DNA from: Clostridium zeae
GTDB lineage: Bacteria > Bacillota > Clostridia > Clostridiales > Clostridiaceae
Assembly (NCBI RefSeq): GCF_017312485.1
Contig: NZ_BMBA01000002.1
Location: forward strand, 492,287 to 556,286
Length of the DNA: 64,000 nt
Reading direction: 5' to 3'
Part shown: in pieces, positions 35,579 to 44,202 of the stretch
Numbering within the stretch: position 1 is the first letter of the stretch
How the letters are laid out: each line of letters starts with the position of its first letter
Position numbers and translations under genes: made by a program
The notes under the pieces: generated by a model
Told to the model about the DNA's origin: nothing
Database searches by the model: none
Seen by the model: the letters and a program-made list of their open reading frames with translations, nothing else

Positions 35579-36574
35579 TTATAAGTTTCCACAGATTGCC
35601 TCGGCAAATTCAGTGGTTGTAGCACTTCCACCTAAATCTCCTGTAAGCACTTTTCCTTCTAAGAACACCTTAGAAAGCGCAGCTTCTATCCTATCAGCAT
35701 GCTCATATTCACCTATATGTCTAAGCATCATTATAGCAGATTGTATAAGTGCTGTTGGATTAGCTTTGTTTTGACCAGCTATATCAGGAGCACTTCCGTG
35801 AACAGCTTCAAACACTGCATAATCTCTGCCTATATTTGCTCCTGGTATTATACCAAGTCCGCCAACAAGGCCAGCACATAAGTCTGATAATATATCTCCA
35901 TAAAGATTAGGCATAACCATAACATCATACTTTTGAGGATTTATTACTAAATTCATCGCTGCAGCATCTACAATTAAATCATTGAACTTAATTTCGGTGT
36001 TATTTTCAGCAACTTCTCTAGCAGTATTCAAGAACAATCCATCAGAAAGCTTCATTATATTTGCTTTATGAACTGCGGTTACTGTTGATCTCTTATTATC
36101 TTTAGCATATTTAAAAGCAAATTCCACAATTCTTTGTGATGCAGGTTTTGTTATAAGTTTTATGCTTTCAGCACCGTATTCACCGATTTTGTGTTCGATA
36201 CCAGCATAAAGATCTTCTGTATTTTCTCTTACTATAACTAAGTCTATATCTGAATATCTTGATTCTATTCCTTTAAAGCTTTTAACTGGTCTAAGATTAA
36301 CATAAAGATCAAGATTTTGCCTTAAAGTAACATTAACACTTTTAAAGCCTTTTCCTACAGGAGTTGTTATAGGTCCTTTTATTGCAATTTTATTTCTCTT
36401 AATAGCTTCAATAACATGATCTGGAAGTGGTGTGCCGTATTTTTCTATCTGTGCTTCTCCAGCCTGAACCTCTTCCCATTCTATTTCTACTCCTGATGCT
36501 TCTAACACCATCTTCATAGCATTACTAACTTCAGGTCCTATTCCGTCTCCAGGTATTAATGTTATCTTATGCAT
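35579..36574 (-). CDS. Isocitrate dehydrogenase (NAD-type, IDH/IMDH family)
   Basis: Oxidative decarboxylation of isocitrate to 2-oxoglutarate. The 331 residues carry ITLIPGDGIGPEV, the substrate-binding arginines in NVTLRQNLDLYVNLRPV, the catalytic Tyr in VIVRENTEDLYAGIEH, a Lys in VHKANIMKLSDGLF and the metal Asp in DLCAGLVGGLG. The short length and NLYGDILSDLCAG resemble NAD-dependent isocitrate dehydrogenases related to isopropylmalate dehydrogenase; the aconitase and citrate synthase neighbours decide in favour of isocitrate. Its start overlaps the aconitase end by eight bases. Confidence 0.9.
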   Translation of the reverse strand: MHKITLIPGDGIGPEVSNAMKMVLEASGVEIEWEEVQAGEAQIEKYGTPLPDHVIEAIKRNKIAIKGPITTPVGKGFKSVNVTLRQNLDLYVNLRPVKSFKGIESRYSDIDLVIVRENTEDLYAGIEHKIGEYGAESIKLITKPASQRIVEFAFKYAKDNKRSTVTAVHKANIMKLSDGLFLNTAREVAENNTEIKFNDLIVDAAAMNLVINPQKYDVMVMPNLYGDILSDLCAGLVGGLGIIPGANIGRDYAVFEAVHGSAPDIAGQNKANPTALIQSAIMMLRHIGEYEHADRIEAALSKVFLEGKVLTGDLGGSATTTEFAEAICGNL

Positions 36575-38510
36575 TCTCTGTACCTTCTTTCATTAATTCC
36601 TTAGTATAGTTAAGCTTTCCACCACTTAATAGTGTTTCTATTTCTCTTTGGGATAAATCTGCTACTACTGTAAAACTAGTTCCTTTAGTCTTATTTTCTA
36701 CTTTAAGTTTTCCAGTATATATGTCTTTATCTATATTATTAATCACTAAATCATCTAAAAGTTCTAAAGTATCGTAGTCTGCTTCATTTTCAAAAGTCAA
36801 TGGAAGTATACCGCTGTTAATTAGATTAGCTTTATGAATTCTTGCAAAACTCTTTACTATTACAGCTTTTACTCCTAAATATAACGGTGCTAAGGCAGCA
36901 TGCTCTCTACTTGAACCTTGACCATAGTTATTACCACCAACTATAAATCCTCCATTGTACTCCTTAGCTCTTGCAGGGAAGTCAGTGTCTACTGTATTAA
37001 AGCAGAAATCTGCAAGATAAGGTACATTTGATCTATATGGAAGTAATTTTGAGTTTGAAGGCATGATATGATCTGTTGTTATATTATCAGAAACCTTTAG
37101 CAGATTCTTGCCTTCTAAAACATTCTTTAAAGCAACTCCATTTGGAAATGGCTTTATATTTGGTCCTCTTACAACTTCAACCTCTCCTGATGTCTCAGCT
37201 GGTTTTAATATCATAGAATCATCTAATATAAATCTTTCAGGAAGTTCTATATTTATATCAGTCTTTAATTCTCTTGGATCTGTAAGCACGCCTGTTATTG
37301 CACTTACAGCAGCAGTTTCTGGACTTACTAAATAAACCTTAGCTGTTAAAGTTCCACTTCTTCCATAAAAGTTTCTGTTGAAGGTTCTAAGTGAAACCCC
37401 TTCTGTTCCTGGAGCCTGCCCCATACCTATACATGGTCCACAGGAATTTTCAAGAATTCTTGCACCTGCACTTATGATATCACCTAAAGCTCCATTACGA
37501 GATATCATCTCCATAACTTGTCTTGAACCTGGCGCTATAACTAAGGACACATCAGGATGAATCTTTTTGCCTTTTAGTATCTTAGCTACCTTCATCAAAT
37601 CTTCATAGGAAGAATTTGTACAGCTTCCAATAGCAACCTGGTCAACTTTAATCTTACCTATAGTTCTTATCTCTTCAACATTATCAGGACTATGTGGCTT
37701 TGCCGCAAGTGGCTCTAACTTTTCTAAATCTATAGTCACTTCTTCATCGTAGATAGCATCTTCGTCTGGTAGAAGTTCCTTCCATTCATTTTCTCTACCT
37801 TGGGCTTTAAAGTATTCAAAAGTCTTTTCATCACTTGGGAATATAGAAGTAGTTGCCCCAAGCTCAGCTCCCATGTTTGTAATAGTCGCTCTTTGAGGAA
37901 CTGAAAGTGCTTTAACACCTTCTCCACCATACTCAAATACTCTCCCTACTCCGCCTTTTACCGTAAGTTTTCTTAAAACTTCAAGTATTACATCCTTTGC
38001 TGAAACCATAGGGGATAACTTACCAGTAAGGTTTATCTTACATACCTTTGGAGCGTTTATAAAATATGCTCCTCCCCCCATAGCAACTGCTACGTCAAGC
38101 CCACCAGCACCTATAGCTATCATACCTACTCCACCAGCTGTTGGAGTATGACTGTCAGAACCAATTAAAGTATCTCCAGGAGTCGAAAATCTTTCTAGGA
38201 AAACTTGATGGCATATTCCGTTACCTGGCTTTGAAAACAGTACTCCGTATTTTGCTGCAACAGTTTGTATATACTTATGATCATCAGCATTTTCAAAACC
38301 TTGTTGAAGCATATTATGATCAACAAAAGCTACAGATCTTTTTGTTTTTACTCTATCTATCCCCATTGCTTCCAATTGAAGATAAGTCATAGTTCCAGTA
38401 GAATCTTGAGTAAGTGTCTGATCTATCTTTATTCCAATTGGCTCACCTTGGATAAGCTCCCCTTCAACTAAATGCTTCTCTAAGATTTTATATACTAAAT
38501 TTAATCCCAT
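36567..38510 (-). CDS. Aconitate hydratase
   Basis: Interconverts citrate and isocitrate. In 647 residues the three 4Fe-4S ligands appear in AIGSCTNSSYEDL and ENSCGPCIGMGQ, and the swivelling C-terminal domain has GGNNYGQGSSREHAAL. Its length is close to the mitochondrial-type and AcnX-independent bacterial forms (about 640-750) and far longer than LeuC, arguing against isopropylmalate isomerase. It is the middle gene of the citrate-to-2-oxoglutarate operon. RBS AAGGAGG. Confidence 0.93.
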   Translation of the reverse strand: MGLNLVYKILEKHLVEGELIQGEPIGIKIDQTLTQDSTGTMTYLQLEAMGIDRVKTKRSVAFVDHNMLQQGFENADDHKYIQTVAAKYGVLFSKPGNGICHQVFLERFSTPGDTLIGSDSHTPTAGGVGMIAIGAGGLDVAVAMGGGAYFINAPKVCKINLTGKLSPMVSAKDVILEVLRKLTVKGGVGRVFEYGGEGVKALSVPQRATITNMGAELGATTSIFPSDEKTFEYFKAQGRENEWKELLPDEDAIYDEEVTIDLEKLEPLAAKPHSPDNVEEIRTIGKIKVDQVAIGSCTNSSYEDLMKVAKILKGKKIHPDVSLVIAPGSRQVMEMISRNGALGDIISAGARILENSCGPCIGMGQAPGTEGVSLRTFNRNFYGRSGTLTAKVYLVSPETAAVSAITGVLTDPRELKTDINIELPERFILDDSMILKPAETSGEVEVVRGPNIKPFPNGVALKNVLEGKNLLKVSDNITTDHIMPSNSKLLPYRSNVPYLADFCFNTVDTDFPARAKEYNGGFIVGGNNYGQGSSREHAALAPLYLGVKAVIVKSFARIHKANLINSGILPLTFENEADYDTLELLDDLVINNIDKDIYTGKLKVENKTKGTSFTVVADLSQREIETLLSGGKLNYTKELMKEGTENA

Positions 38511-38633
38511 GTTTATTCCTCCTTGTTTTCACTATTATTGATATACTACTTTTCATTGCATTAAAGCTTCAAAAGCTCTCTTCATAATCTATAGATGACC
38601 TTTGAAATTACTTACCTGCTAAAGCACTATATC

Positions 38634-39779
38634 TTATCTCTTTGAATAGTCCTTATATAACTGTACAAGTTCTTTATCAAAAAGACTTCTTTTTAGCTTT
38701 ACTGATAATTCTCTTACCATAACAAGAAGCTCATCAGCATCGTGTTGAGTTAACTCTATATCATACTCTTTAAATTTATTTACAATAGCAGCCTTACCAG
38801 AATGTTTCCCTATAACAATTTGTCTTTCTAAACCTACTTCTGAAGGTTCAAAAACTTCATAGTTTAATGGATTCTTAATTGCTCCATCTGCATGTATTCC
38901 TGATTCATGTGCAAACATATTAGAACCAACAATAGCTTTCCATGCAGGAAGTTCTCTGCCAGAAGCCTTAGCTACATATTCTGAGGCTTCTTTAAACATC
39001 TTTGTATCAACATTTACATCATATCCATAAACATGTTTTAATGCCATTAAAACTTCTTCTAAGGCTGCATTTCCAGCTCTTTCACCTAATCCGTTTACAG
39101 TAACCCCTAAATGAGTAGCACCACCGGCAAGTCCAGCTAACGCATTTGCTGTAGCCATACCAAAGTCATTATGAGTGTGCATTTCTATATCAAAGTCTGT
39201 GTTATCTCTTAAAAAGCTTATTTCTTGTTGTATCTTAGCTGGGTGCATTATACCCACAGTATCACAATATCTAAATCTATCTGCTCCTGCTTTTTTTGCT
39301 TCCTTTATGAACTGAACTAAGAATTCATTATCAGATCTTGAAGCATCTTCTCCATTAACTGACACATAAAGCCCATTTTTCTTAGCGAACTCAACTGCTT
39401 TAAGCATATTTTCAATAACCCATTCTCTAGAAGTCTGTAGCTTGTGCTGTATATGGATATCAGAAACTGATATAGAAATAGCTACTGCATCTACCCCACA
39501 GTCTATGGATTGCTCAATATCACTGATTACAGCTCTATTCCATGCCATTATACTTGACTTAAGTCCCTTTTTAACAATGGCTTTTATAGCCTGCTTTTCA
39601 TCTCCACCCATAGTTGGAATACCAACCTCAAGCTGATCCACCCCTAGATCACTTAACATCTCAGCTATAGATATCTTTTCATGGTTTGCAAATACAACAC
39701 CAGCAGTTTGTTCACCATCTCTTAGAGTTGTATCTACAATATAAATTTTCTTGCCCGTCTCTTTTTCAAAAACAGCCAT
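38634..39779 (-). CDS. Probable Re-citrate synthase (NifV/homocitrate synthase family)
   Basis: Protein of 381 residues in the DRE-TIM aldolase family: DTTLRDGEQTAGVVF at the N-terminus, EMHTHNDFGMATANALAG with the metal-binding HxH pair, and GERAGNAALEEVL. On sequence alone this is a homocitrate-synthase (NifV-like) protein. Clostridia lacking ordinary citrate synthase use a member of this family as Re-type citrate synthase, and its position before aconitase and isocitrate dehydrogenase strongly favours that role here. No nitrogenase gene is in the window. I start at the ATG at 39779, six bases after AAAGGGGGC; an earlier Met overlaps the RBS. The alternatives are homocitrate synthase for nitrogenase or lysine. 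Confidence 0.82.
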   Translation of the reverse strand: MAVFEKETGKKIYIVDTTLRDGEQTAGVVFANHEKISIAEMLSDLGVDQLEVGIPTMGGDEKQAIKAIVKKGLKSSIMAWNRAVISDIEQSIDCGVDAVAISISVSDIHIQHKLQTSREWVIENMLKAVEFAKKNGLYVSVNGEDASRSDNEFLVQFIKEAKKAGADRFRYCDTVGIMHPAKIQQEISFLRDNTDFDIEMHTHNDFGMATANALAGLAGGATHLGVTVNGLGERAGNAALEEVLMALKHVYGYDVNVDTKMFKEASEYVAKASGRELPAWKAIVGSNMFAHESGIHADGAIKNPLNYEVFEPSEVGLERQIVIGKHSGKAAIVNKFKEYDIELTQHDADELLVMVRELSVKLKRSLFDKELVQLYKDYSKR

Positions 39780-39867
39780 TTTGAAGCCCCCTTTCATGAT
39801 TACAAAATAAAATTAATTACATCCATACATAAATTATTATTTATAGTCTTTAGTTATAATCTTTTAC

Positions 39868-39881
39868 GTATGGTTGCATAC
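39868..39881. promoter_or_regulatory. Dyad upstream of the citrate operon
   Basis: GTATG and CATAC arms around four bases, located between a possible -35 (TTGTAT) and -10 (TATAAC) on the minus strand (spacing 19), about 90 bases before the start. It is a candidate operator; the binding protein is unknown. Confidence 0.35.
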
Positions 39882-40052
39882 AAAAAACATTATAAATCAT
39901 TCTATCATATTTATTTAAATAATACTATACTATTTATACTAAATTCATAATTATTTTATTAATTTTTTATATTATAAATGTAAACGTTGATTTATTATCA
40001 CTAAACACAAAAATACCTTAACAATATGATAAATAAACTGCTATATTAATGG

Positions 40053-40085
40053 ACAAAAAAAAGCTTTAACATAATGTTAAAGCTT
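40053..40085 (-). terminator. Terminator overlapping the end of the second TPR regulator
   Basis: AAGCTTTAAC pairs exactly with GTTAAAGCTT around five bases, then eight T on the minus strand. The stem includes the stop codon. Confidence 0.9.
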
Positions 40086-41321
40086 CTTTTCCATATTCAT
40101 TGCAAGTGTAAAATATTTTATTGCTTCTCTTACTTCACCTATCTCATGATACATATTTGCCATCTCTATGTATCTGCTATATCTTTGTGCGTAATTTCCA
40201 AACTTCATTAAAGAATCTATTGAAAGATTCATATACATCTCTGATTGTTCGTATAATCCTTTTTTCTGAAAAACAAATGCTTTTAAATAATAAGATCTTT
40301 CAATCAATCTTACATTATCGCATCCTATAGCAATATTTAAAGCTTCAGATGCCATTTCATCTGCAATTTCAAGCTCACCATTCTCAATATAAATAGTAAT
40401 AGCTTTATTTAATAATTCACAATAAAAGTCCCTATTTTCTTTAGGTAGCATGTCCATAGCTTCACTAACTTCTTTTATGCCATTTTCCCTATCATCAATC
40501 TTAAAATAGGATTCTCCGTAAAAAAGTTTAGCTTTAACAAAATCCTTAGGGCTTTCCTTAAGAAAATCTACGGCTTTATTTATAAATTGGTTGCTTTCTA
40601 AGTTATTGAATCTTATAAGCAGACCGCCATATAAGCTTAAAATCTTCCCTTTAATTATTATGTCTTCTATTTTTTCATGCTTCTTAATATAATCCCTTAA
40701 CAGATTATACGCTAAATCATCTTTTTTTAATTTCAAATAGCATTCTGCTTCAGAATAAGCTATTTCAGCCACAAAATCCTCTTTTGTAATTTGACGACTT
40801 ATTCTTAATTTACTGTAATAAGCTAGTGCTTCATTGTATTCCTTATTGTCAAAAAAGTATTTTGCCATGTCTTTGTAAAATATATAAGTTTTATCTGTTA
40901 ACTTTTGAGCTATTTCATAATATTGATTCATCATATCTTGTATTTTGTTATACTTCAGCTCTTCTAAATAATACGTAAAAAGAAGATGCATAAACTCAAA
41001 GGCTAAATCTGTATAATTATAGTATGTAGAATAGCTAACACATAACTTTAACTCTTCTTCATAATTATCATTTTTTAATCCTTGTTTTATCAATTTAAGA
41101 TTACTTTCTAATTGATCTTTAACATCTTCATTTAAATAATTTATATCTAAATCCAGCTTCTTTGCCACAATTTCTAAAATCCAAGGCTCCGCCTTAACTT
41201 TTCCGTTCTCTATGCAACTCATCTTAGAAATAGATATATTCTCATCACATAACTCTTTTAAAGTTATTCCCTTATATATCCTAGCCCTTTTTATCTTTTC
41301 ACCAGTTGATAAAATCTCCAT
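40077..41321 (-). CDS. XRE-type HTH regulator with TPR domain, second of tandem pair
   Basis: Protein of 414 residues: residues 1-65 form a helix-turn-helix (GEKIKRARIYKGITLKELCDENISISKMSCIENGK), then about ten TPR-like helix pairs to the end (for example AEIAYSEAECYLKLKKDDLAYNLL and SRYIEMANMYHEIGEVREAIKYFTLAM). This is the RRNPP architecture, in which a short signal peptide bound by the TPR part controls DNA binding. No small secreted-peptide gene is visible next to it. The ATG at 41321 has AGGTGA five bases upstream. It follows its paralogue by about 20 bases, so the two are co-transcribed. The N-terminal core has lost several usual HTH residues. Confidence 0.85.
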   Translation of the reverse strand: MEILSTGEKIKRARIYKGITLKELCDENISISKMSCIENGKVKAEPWILEIVAKKLDLDINYLNEDVKDQLESNLKLIKQGLKNDNYEEELKLCVSYSTYYNYTDLAFEFMHLLFTYYLEELKYNKIQDMMNQYYEIAQKLTDKTYIFYKDMAKYFFDNKEYNEALAYYSKLRISRQITKEDFVAEIAYSEAECYLKLKKDDLAYNLLRDYIKKHEKIEDIIIKGKILSLYGGLLIRFNNLESNQFINKAVDFLKESPKDFVKAKLFYGESYFKIDDRENGIKEVSEAMDMLPKENRDFYCELLNKAITIYIENGELEIADEMASEALNIAIGCDNVRLIERSYYLKAFVFQKKGLYEQSEMYMNLSIDSLMKFGNYAQRYSRYIEMANMYHEIGEVREAIKYFTLAMNMEKKL

Positions 41322-41342
41322 TCCCCTCACCTATCAAAAAAA

Positions 41343-42644
41343 CTAATTTCTAATTATGCCTAATTTTTTAAAGATCCCTACGCCTTCATCTAAAAATCTA
41401 GCTGCTTCAGTATCTTTCTTTTGATCTAAGTAGAATTTACCGAGCATTACAGCAATCTCTCCTGCTTTTTTTAAATTCTCACTATCTTGTGATACCTTAA
41501 AGGTATCTAACAAAACTGATTCAGCTTCTAAATAACTTTCTTTTATGATTAATACTCTGAACTTAATTAACATAAATTCAATAATATCTGAATAGTTACT
41601 TGGATCTAGGTTATCTTCAATATCCTTCATAACAGAGGTACAACTTGCAATATCTTTTAATTTTATATAATTTTCACAAATATTAATCAAAGTTTCTGGA
41701 AGTCTACTATCCTTATTCTTCTCCCTTAGCTCTTTTGCTATCTCATAATGCTTAAAGGATTCTTCTAAGTTCTCAAACTGATAGAAAAGTCTACCTAAAT
41801 TATTTTCTATGTAAGAAACATTTTCTAAATCTTGTAGGTTTTTATAAACCTCTAAAGTTTTCTTAGAATATTTTATAGCGTTAGCTAAATCACCATTTTT
41901 GTTGTACTCTTCAGATATTAATAATAGTGTCTTTGCATACTTTTTTTGATCATATATTTGTTCAAATTTTTGTTTAGCAAGGAATGCATAGTTCATTGAA
42001 TTTTTAACATCTTCTAGCTTAAAATACGTCTTTGAAATAGTAAAATATATCTCTCCAAGCAAGAAGTCATCACCAACACTTCGATCTATATATAATTTTT
42101 CTGCTTGTTTAAGATATGATGTAGCAGAATGGTAAGCTTTTAGTTCAAGAGTTATCTTACCTAAATACAAGAAAGTTTGTACCATTTCTTCAAAATTATT
42201 ATTTTTTATAAAGATAACATTTGCTGAAAGAAAAAACTGTTGTGCTGAAACATTTTCTCCTTTTGCCATATAAATTTTAGCTCTCAAATATAGATTTCTA
42301 GCCTTTCTATACTCAAGGCTATACTTTTCTGCATAATAAAGTGAATTTTCTATATATCTTTCTGCTGTAATTGTATCATTGTCTAATATATATGATTCTG
42401 CCACTTGCTCAAAATAAGTACATATATTTTCTGCTTGAGTTTCTTCTGATTCCATTAAATATTCTACGGAAGTTTTTAATGTTGCAGCAAGATATTCAAG
42501 TAAATCCATTGATGGATTTGATCTTCCTGACTCAACAAGACTTATCTGACCTGGTGTTATTCTATCACCAGCTAAATCCTTTAAAGTCATATCCAATTCT
42601 TTTCTTCTTCTTTTTATCTTTTCCCCTAGTGAAAGAATCTCCAT
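41343..42644 (-). CDS. XRE-type HTH regulator with TPR domain, first of tandem pair
   Basis: Protein of 433 residues with the same design as the next gene. A classical XRE helix-turn-helix (LGEKIKRRRKELDMTLKDLAGDRITPGQISLVESGRSNPS, about 5-45) leads into a long TPR array (residues about 80-430) with repeats such as AKTLLLISEEYNKNGDLANAIKYSKKTLEVYKNL. RRNPP-family members respond to small peptides and steer sporulation, competence or solvent formation in Firmicutes. Here the HTH is intact, unlike the more diverged second copy. The ATG at 42644 has AGGAAG seven bases upstream; an upstream in-frame GTG is too close to it. Confidence 0.87.
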   Translation of the reverse strand: MEILSLGEKIKRRRKELDMTLKDLAGDRITPGQISLVESGRSNPSMDLLEYLAATLKTSVEYLMESEETQAENICTYFEQVAESYILDNDTITAERYIENSLYYAEKYSLEYRKARNLYLRAKIYMAKGENVSAQQFFLSANVIFIKNNNFEEMVQTFLYLGKITLELKAYHSATSYLKQAEKLYIDRSVGDDFLLGEIYFTISKTYFKLEDVKNSMNYAFLAKQKFEQIYDQKKYAKTLLLISEEYNKNGDLANAIKYSKKTLEVYKNLQDLENVSYIENNLGRLFYQFENLEESFKHYEIAKELREKNKDSRLPETLINICENYIKLKDIASCTSVMKDIEDNLDPSNYSDIIEFMLIKFRVLIIKESYLEAESVLLDTFKVSQDSENLKKAGEIAVMLGKFYLDQKKDTEAARFLDEGVGIFKKLGIIRN

Positions 42645-42956
42645 ACACACTCTTCCTTTTTCCTTAATTATGTAATTTTTTTAGATTTAAAATTATAATT
42701 TATTATATCACATAATTCAGCTAATAAAATCAAAACATTACAAACTTCTTCTAATTTTTATTTTATTCTCTACTTTTTCTAAAAAATTTTGTAATATTAT
42801 ATATTTTTATCATCATTTATTAATTATTGTAATAACTTTATTAAAAATTTGTTGTTACTTTAATCCTTAATTTACATTAATTATGGTTATGGAATTTAAA
42901 TTTAACACATCTTCTAAAGTTATTCTTAAACAATATCCTAAATTATTTTCAAACAA
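42645..42956. other. AT-rich upstream region of the tandem regulators
   Basis: About 310 bases, very AT-rich, with no supported gene. An open frame on the plus strand here lacks an RBS. The promoter of the regulator pair must lie here, but no clear hexamers stand out. Confidence 0.4.
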
Positions 42957-42957
42957 A

Positions 42958-42986
42958 AATACTCGAGGAATAGTCCTCGAGTATTT
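42958..42986. terminator. Terminator of the YtxH-like gene
   Basis: AATACTCGAGGA pairs exactly with TCCTCGAGTATT around four bases and abuts the stop codon of the small gene on the minus strand; T-rich sequence follows on both strands. Confidence 0.9.
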
Positions 42987-43160
42987 TTATTTGAAGAAAC
43001 CCATCATTCCATCTGCTCTTTCTTCAGCAAGATTCATAACCATTCTTCCTGCTCTTTTTAGAGACTTTTGTGTTTTTCTATCTAGTTGAGGCATTATCAT
43101 CATTCCAACTGCTGCTCCAACTATTGCTCCAGTAGTTACACCACTCATAAATCTTCCCAT
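42987..43160 (-). CDS. Small YtxH-like membrane protein
   Basis: A 57-residue protein that begins MGRFMSGVTTGAIVGAAVG and continues through MPQLDRKTQKSLKRAGRM to a C-terminal FFK. The glycine/alanine-rich hydrophobic N-terminal segment followed by a basic amphipathic helix is the YtxH pattern: a membrane anchor with a cytoplasmic helix, often linked to general stress. RBS AGAGGTG eight bases before the ATG and a perfect terminator directly after the stop support it, despite the small size. It is separate from its neighbours. Confidence 0.8.
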   Translation of the reverse strand: MGRFMSGVTTGAIVGAAVGMMIMPQLDRKTQKSLKRAGRMVMNLAEERADGMMGFFK

Positions 43161-43262
43161 TGTTTTGCACCTCTTTTTAATAAATTTTCATTTATATTTT
43201 GTGCATTTATTTTAAAAATATAAGCTCCAATTTATACCTATAAAAACCGTTAATTTAATATA

Positions 43263-44159
43263 TTAAGCTTTATTAAAATGTTTTAAATAAATATTCTTTG
43301 CGTACTCTAAAACTTCACTACGTTTATTTTCTGGAAGGGCTTCTAATATATCATTAATTGAATCAGGTATTTTTATATCAACAGTATCTTGCCCTAAGCT
43401 TTCATCTTCAATTAAAATATTATCTGCATACTTTGGTGCAACTTTTTCTATTTCATATTTTACATTGCTATTTAAGACTATTAATTTGTTGCTTGATAAC
43501 CACTTCTCAACTACTTTTTCAGAAGTTATTCCTAATTGTTCCTTACATTTTTCATCTACTAATTCATTAAAAAAATCTCCCGTATGACTATCAACTTTAA
43601 CAAAAATAACTTCTATACCCTTGTTCATAAATTCATTCATCTTTTCATAATATTGCTTTGATGATTCATCTTTTCTTTCCCAGAACCCAGTGGCATGATA
43701 ACAAATTCCTGCATAGTCATGAAAAATAACTAACTTTTTTTCTCCTGAAAGTAAAGCATACTCTGTAGCTTTTACTGCTGCTTCTAGCTCACCAGCTATT
43801 TGTCTTATATTTTTTTCTGAATTACTTTTACCTACTCCACTACCTATGTATTGAACAACATCATTTCTGACAGCTACCACCCCGTAAGCATATTCTTCTG
43901 TACTCACATTGTAGCTTCCATCAACATATGCATGAAGGCAGTCTAATGGATAATTATCTTCACCTTTTTTTAGTATATTCCCTTGTTCCTTTAAAAAGGC
44001 TTTTGCCTCTTCTATACTTTCGAAACTTTTATATTTTGCTCCCTTTACGCCCTTCACCAACTTTAAGCACTGATCCCAGGTGTTCACTATCAAATCTTGC
44101 ACTTTTTCATTTTTATTAAAATCAAAACCTTCTTTGATCGCATATACTTTTTTGCCCAT
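43263..44159 (-). CDS. Ribonuclease H with N-terminal viroplasmin domain
   Basis: Protein of 298 residues. The N-terminal 60 residues (KKVYAIKEGF, then TWDQCLKLVKGVKGAKYKSFESIEEAKAFL) form the viroplasmin/RNase HI hybrid-binding domain. Residues about 85-225 are an RNase H fold with acidic residues in HAYVDGSYNVSTEEYAYG (first Asp), ELEAAVKATEYAL (Glu) and VKVDSHTGDFFNELVDEKCKE (the later Asp). It removes RNA from RNA-DNA hybrids. About 75 extra C-terminal residues are of unknown role. I chose the Met at 44159, six bases after GAGG, over a longer frame to 44213 without RBS. It starts 44 bases before the end of the upstream gene is cleared, suggesting a shared transcript. Confidence 0.88.
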   Translation of the reverse strand: MGKKVYAIKEGFDFNKNEKVQDLIVNTWDQCLKLVKGVKGAKYKSFESIEEAKAFLKEQGNILKKGEDNYPLDCLHAYVDGSYNVSTEEYAYGVVAVRNDVVQYIGSGVGKSNSEKNIRQIAGELEAAVKATEYALLSGEKKLVIFHDYAGICYHATGFWERKDESSKQYYEKMNEFMNKGIEVIFVKVDSHTGDFFNELVDEKCKEQLGITSEKVVEKWLSSNKLIVLNSNVKYEIEKVAPKYADNILIEDESLGQDTVDIKIPDSINDILEALPENKRSEVLEYAKNIYLKHFNKA

Positions 44160-44202
44160 ATGTAGCCTCGCTTTTCTTTGTTTTAGAATTTCTCTAAGGA
44201 CT

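Noticed and set aside
38634-39779. Annotation as 2-isopropylmalate synthase or nitrogenase homocitrate synthase
   Set aside because: No leucine or nif genes nearby; aconitase and isocitrate dehydrogenase follow directly, which favours citrate formation.
42883-43089. Plus-strand ORF of 68 codons
   Set aside because: No RBS, overlaps the terminator and the better-supported YtxH-like gene on the other strand.
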